Positions 4,888 through 6,680 of a stretch of 6,680 nucleotides of DNA are shown here, in pieces. The notes beneath the pieces were generated by a model. The model was not told the origin of the DNA. It made no database searches and worked only from the letters and a program-made list of their open reading frames with translations. The stretch is taken from the NCBI GenBank assembly GCA_010092775.1, contig JAADYZ010000340.1, positions 1 through 6,680 on the forward strand. The letters run 5' to 3'. Both the position numbers and the translations under genes were made by a program. Each line of letters begins with the position of its first letter. Position 1 is the first letter of the stretch. Source of the stretch: Chloroflexota bacterium (lineage in GTDB: Bacteria > Chloroflexota > Anaerolineae > Aggregatilineales > UBA3940).

Positions 4888-6680
4888 TTACTCTTCCTCT
4901 AAATCTAACCGGCGAATAATGGTTACAGCGCGTGAAACAGCAAGCTCAGACCACAGGGTTTGCTCCAGCAAGAAGGCCCGATCAGCGTAGTTCGGGTCCA
5001 GCTCGAGCAATGCCAGATACTGCTCTTCGGCATCTTCGCGCTGTAGGTTGGCATCTAAAGCCAAGGCCAAGCCCCCGATCGTGTCGGGAGATTGATCGCC
5101 TGCTTCGACTGCCGCCAGGAATGCCTGGAGAGCATCATCAAAGCGGCTGTTATCGAACAGGGCGAAGCCAAAGCGGGTATAGGTCTGCGGATCATCCCAG
5201 CCCTGGCTGATCGCCTCTTCGTAGTCGAGGATGGCCCCCACGATGAAGCGGCGGACGTGCCAGGCCCAAGCGCGATTGGCAAAGATGCGGGCCTCAGTAA
5301 TCCCGCCTTGGATAGCCTGCGTATAGGCGCGTTCGGCCTCGAAGAAATCCTCTTGAGCGAGCAGGGCATCACCGCGAATATAGAAGGCCACTGCTGATTC
5401 GGAGTCCAGATCGAAGGCCAATTCCGTATCAGCCAATGCGCGATCATAGCGTTCCATCACTACGTTCAGCCGCCCACGTCGTAAGATCGCCTCTAAGTTC
5501 TGTGGGTCCAGGTCGATGGCTCGCCCATAGGCGCGGTCCGCCTGGGCGAAGCTTTCGGCGGCCTGATAGGCACTGCCCAGGTCCATCTGATAGAGTGAAA
5601 CACTCGATGCCAGGTCACTGGCATCCTCAAAGGATGTGATTGCGGACTCAGGGTCGCTGTCGGCCAGTTGGCTTCTACCTAGATTATATGCTAAAAGCGC
5701 GCTCTCAGGGCGCCGACTGCGCAAGTCTTCAAAGATTGCGACGGCCTCGGCATAGTTTCCCGCCTCGTAGTTCAGCAGTCCGGCCAAGTTGGTAGTCCAA
5801 TCAGCGTCGTTGGTGAGGTCACGCAGGGTTTCTGCTTCGTCGATGGCCGCCGCCAGATCACCACTCCCCCGCAGCGCGAGCGTGCGGTTATAGCGAATCG
5901 GAATGGTCGTGTTGAGCTGATCAAGTGGGGCCTCGTAGCCGCTCAGAGCAGTGTTCAGGTCGCCCAACAGCACGTAGACATTACTGCGATTGACCTGCGC
6001 AGCAGCGAACTCACCCTCCAGACGCAGCGCCTGGCTATAGGTTTGAAGGGCGGCGGCATAGTCACCTTGTTGCGTGAGGAGTTCGCCTTGCAAGAAGAAC
6101 AGGATTGCCCCATTCGGATTGCGAAAGCCATCTGGCAGCGAAAGGATCAGCGCCTGCAAATTGCGCAGCCGAGCTGCTGCCGCCTCGGTTTGGCCCAGCC
6201 GGAGTTCGAGCATCGTCGTGGTCAATTCACCATAGTAGGTCAGATCGCTGGTCGGGTCGATTGGGATGCTCAAGGGTGCCGGAGCGACCAGCGACCATAC
6301 CGGCAAGGGATCATCAAGTTGTGTTAGCGCTTGGTCAACCAGGTTCTCCGCAATTTGCAGAACATCGTTAGAGACTTGCAGGCTTAGGTTTGCGCCGCCT
6401 AGCTCGTCGCCTTGCCCCAGTATGACCTGACCATTCAGGGGCGAGGTAGTGAGGCTGCTGTCAATCGCTGCTTGGAGTCCATCGCTCAGTGCCAGATCAT
6501 CGACGGTGAGGGCCACGATAAAGCCCTCGCTCGGTACAGGTAAGGCCGTCGATGTTGGCTCTGGCTCAGTTTGATCCGGCTCTGGCAGGGAAGTGCTTGT
6601 CTCTTCTGGGACGGTGGGGCTGGGCGCCGTTTCTGCGGAATCTGGGGACGGCATCACGGGCGGTGCTGCTGACATCGCCG
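4888..6680 (-). CDS. TPR repeat protein with Pro/Thr/Glu-rich linker, 5' end cut by window edge
   Basis: At least 595 residues are visible, numbered from the Met at 6675. The frame stays open to the window edge with an Ala codon before that Met, so the protein probably starts further out. Residues 1-49 are a low-complexity linker rich in Pro, Ser, Thr and Glu, of the kind that follows a membrane anchor. Residues 51-145 form an unassigned region (FIVALTVDDLALSDG onward). From about 190 to 565 run roughly ten tetratricopeptide repeats. The clearest are 193-221 (GELLTQQGDYAAALQTYSQA), 362-393 (GSAYQAAESFAQADRAYGRA with AIDLDPQN), 430-457 (GDALLAQEDFFEAERAYTQA), 499-526 and 532-563 (ending LALLELDPNYAD). 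TPRs bind partner proteins rather than catalyse. I infer the linker and repeats are outside the cytoplasmic membrane, anchored by a segment beyond the window; a kinase or other cytoplasmic domain further upstream is also possible. The downstream membrane gene is 6 bases away and a likely partner. Confidence 0.9.
   Translation of the reverse strand, partial: AMSAAPPVMPSPDSAETAPSPTVPEETSTSLPEPDQTEPEPTSTALPVPSEGFIVALTVDDLALSDGLQAAIDSSLTTSPLNGQVILGQGDELGGANLSLQVSNDVLQIAENLVDQALTQLDDPLPVWSLVAPAPLSIPIDPTSDLTYYGELTTTMLELRLGQTEAAAARLRNLQALILSLPDGFRNPNGAILFFLQGELLTQQGDYAAALQTYSQALRLEGEFAAAQVNRSNVYVLLGDLNTALSGYEAPLDQLNTTIPIRYNRTLALRGSGDLAAAIDEAETLRDLTNDADWTTNLAGLLNYEAGNYAEAVAIFEDLRSRRPESALLAYNLGRSQLADSDPESAITSFEDASDLASSVSLYQMDLGSAYQAAESFAQADRAYGRAIDLDPQNLEAILRRGRLNVVMERYDRALADTELAFDLDSESAVAFYIRGDALLAQEDFFEAERAYTQAIQGGITEARIFANRAWAWHVRRFIVGAILDYEEAISQGWDDPQTYTRFGFALFDNSRFDDALQAFLAAVEAGDQSPDTIGGLALALDANLQREDAEEQYLALLELDPNYADRAFLLEQTLWSELAVSRAVTIIRRLDLEEE

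Noticed and set aside
1..6680. CRISPR array, insertion sequence or defence operon
   Set aside because: There are no regularly spaced repeats, no transposase and no nuclease, helicase or STAND-type gene. The glycine-rich tail of the 524-1837 protein alone is not enough to call a defence system.

Overview
The window reads as a piece of an ordinary bacterial chromosome of moderate GC content. It is densely coded, with six protein genes beyond the partial one at the left edge, one tRNA and gaps of only 6 to about 80 bases. The mix of proteins (a DUF4013 membrane protein, a long TPR protein with a Pro/Thr/Glu-rich linker, and a membrane protein with a 'GDKIxVGxI...SSGVAVG' glycine-rich tail) reminds me of Chloroflexota, perhaps Anaerolineae-like lineages. 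That is an inference from recalled protein style and is not proven by the sequence. No phage, IS element, CRISPR array, integrase or rRNA is visible.

Layout, left to right. (1) Bases 3-461, + strand: a DUF1905 plus YdeI/OmdA-type protein, open at the left edge. (2) 524-1837, +: a 437-residue protein of unknown function with four predicted membrane segments, an outside domain holding two cysteines, and a cytoplasmic glycine-rich strand region plus helical tail. A perfect TATAAT lies upstream. (3) 1852-1884: a strong hairpin, the likely end of that transcript. (4) 1902-1989, -: tRNA-Ser(GGA) with its own well-formed promoter at 2001-2029. (5) 2046-2636 and 2675-3163, both -: a RimJ/RimL-type GNAT acetyltransferase downstream of purE, 38 bases apart and probably co-transcribed as purE then acetyltransferase. 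(6) 3164-3245: a short divergent promoter region between purE and the next gene. (7) 3246-3986, +: a DUF4013 integral membrane protein. (8) 3964-4881 and 4888-6680, both -: a ten-helix membrane protein of unknown family preceded, with a 6-base gap, by a long TPR protein cut by the right edge. The two are probably one operon with coupled translation. The membrane gene and the DUF4013 gene converge and overlap by 23 bases at their 3' ends.

Functionally, only purE (purine biosynthesis), the tRNA and the acetyltransferase fold are well understood. The rest are envelope-associated proteins of unknown role. The best leads for something undescribed are the 437-residue membrane protein and the TPR/polytopic membrane protein pair. 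I see no complete defence, secondary-metabolite or mobile system in the window.
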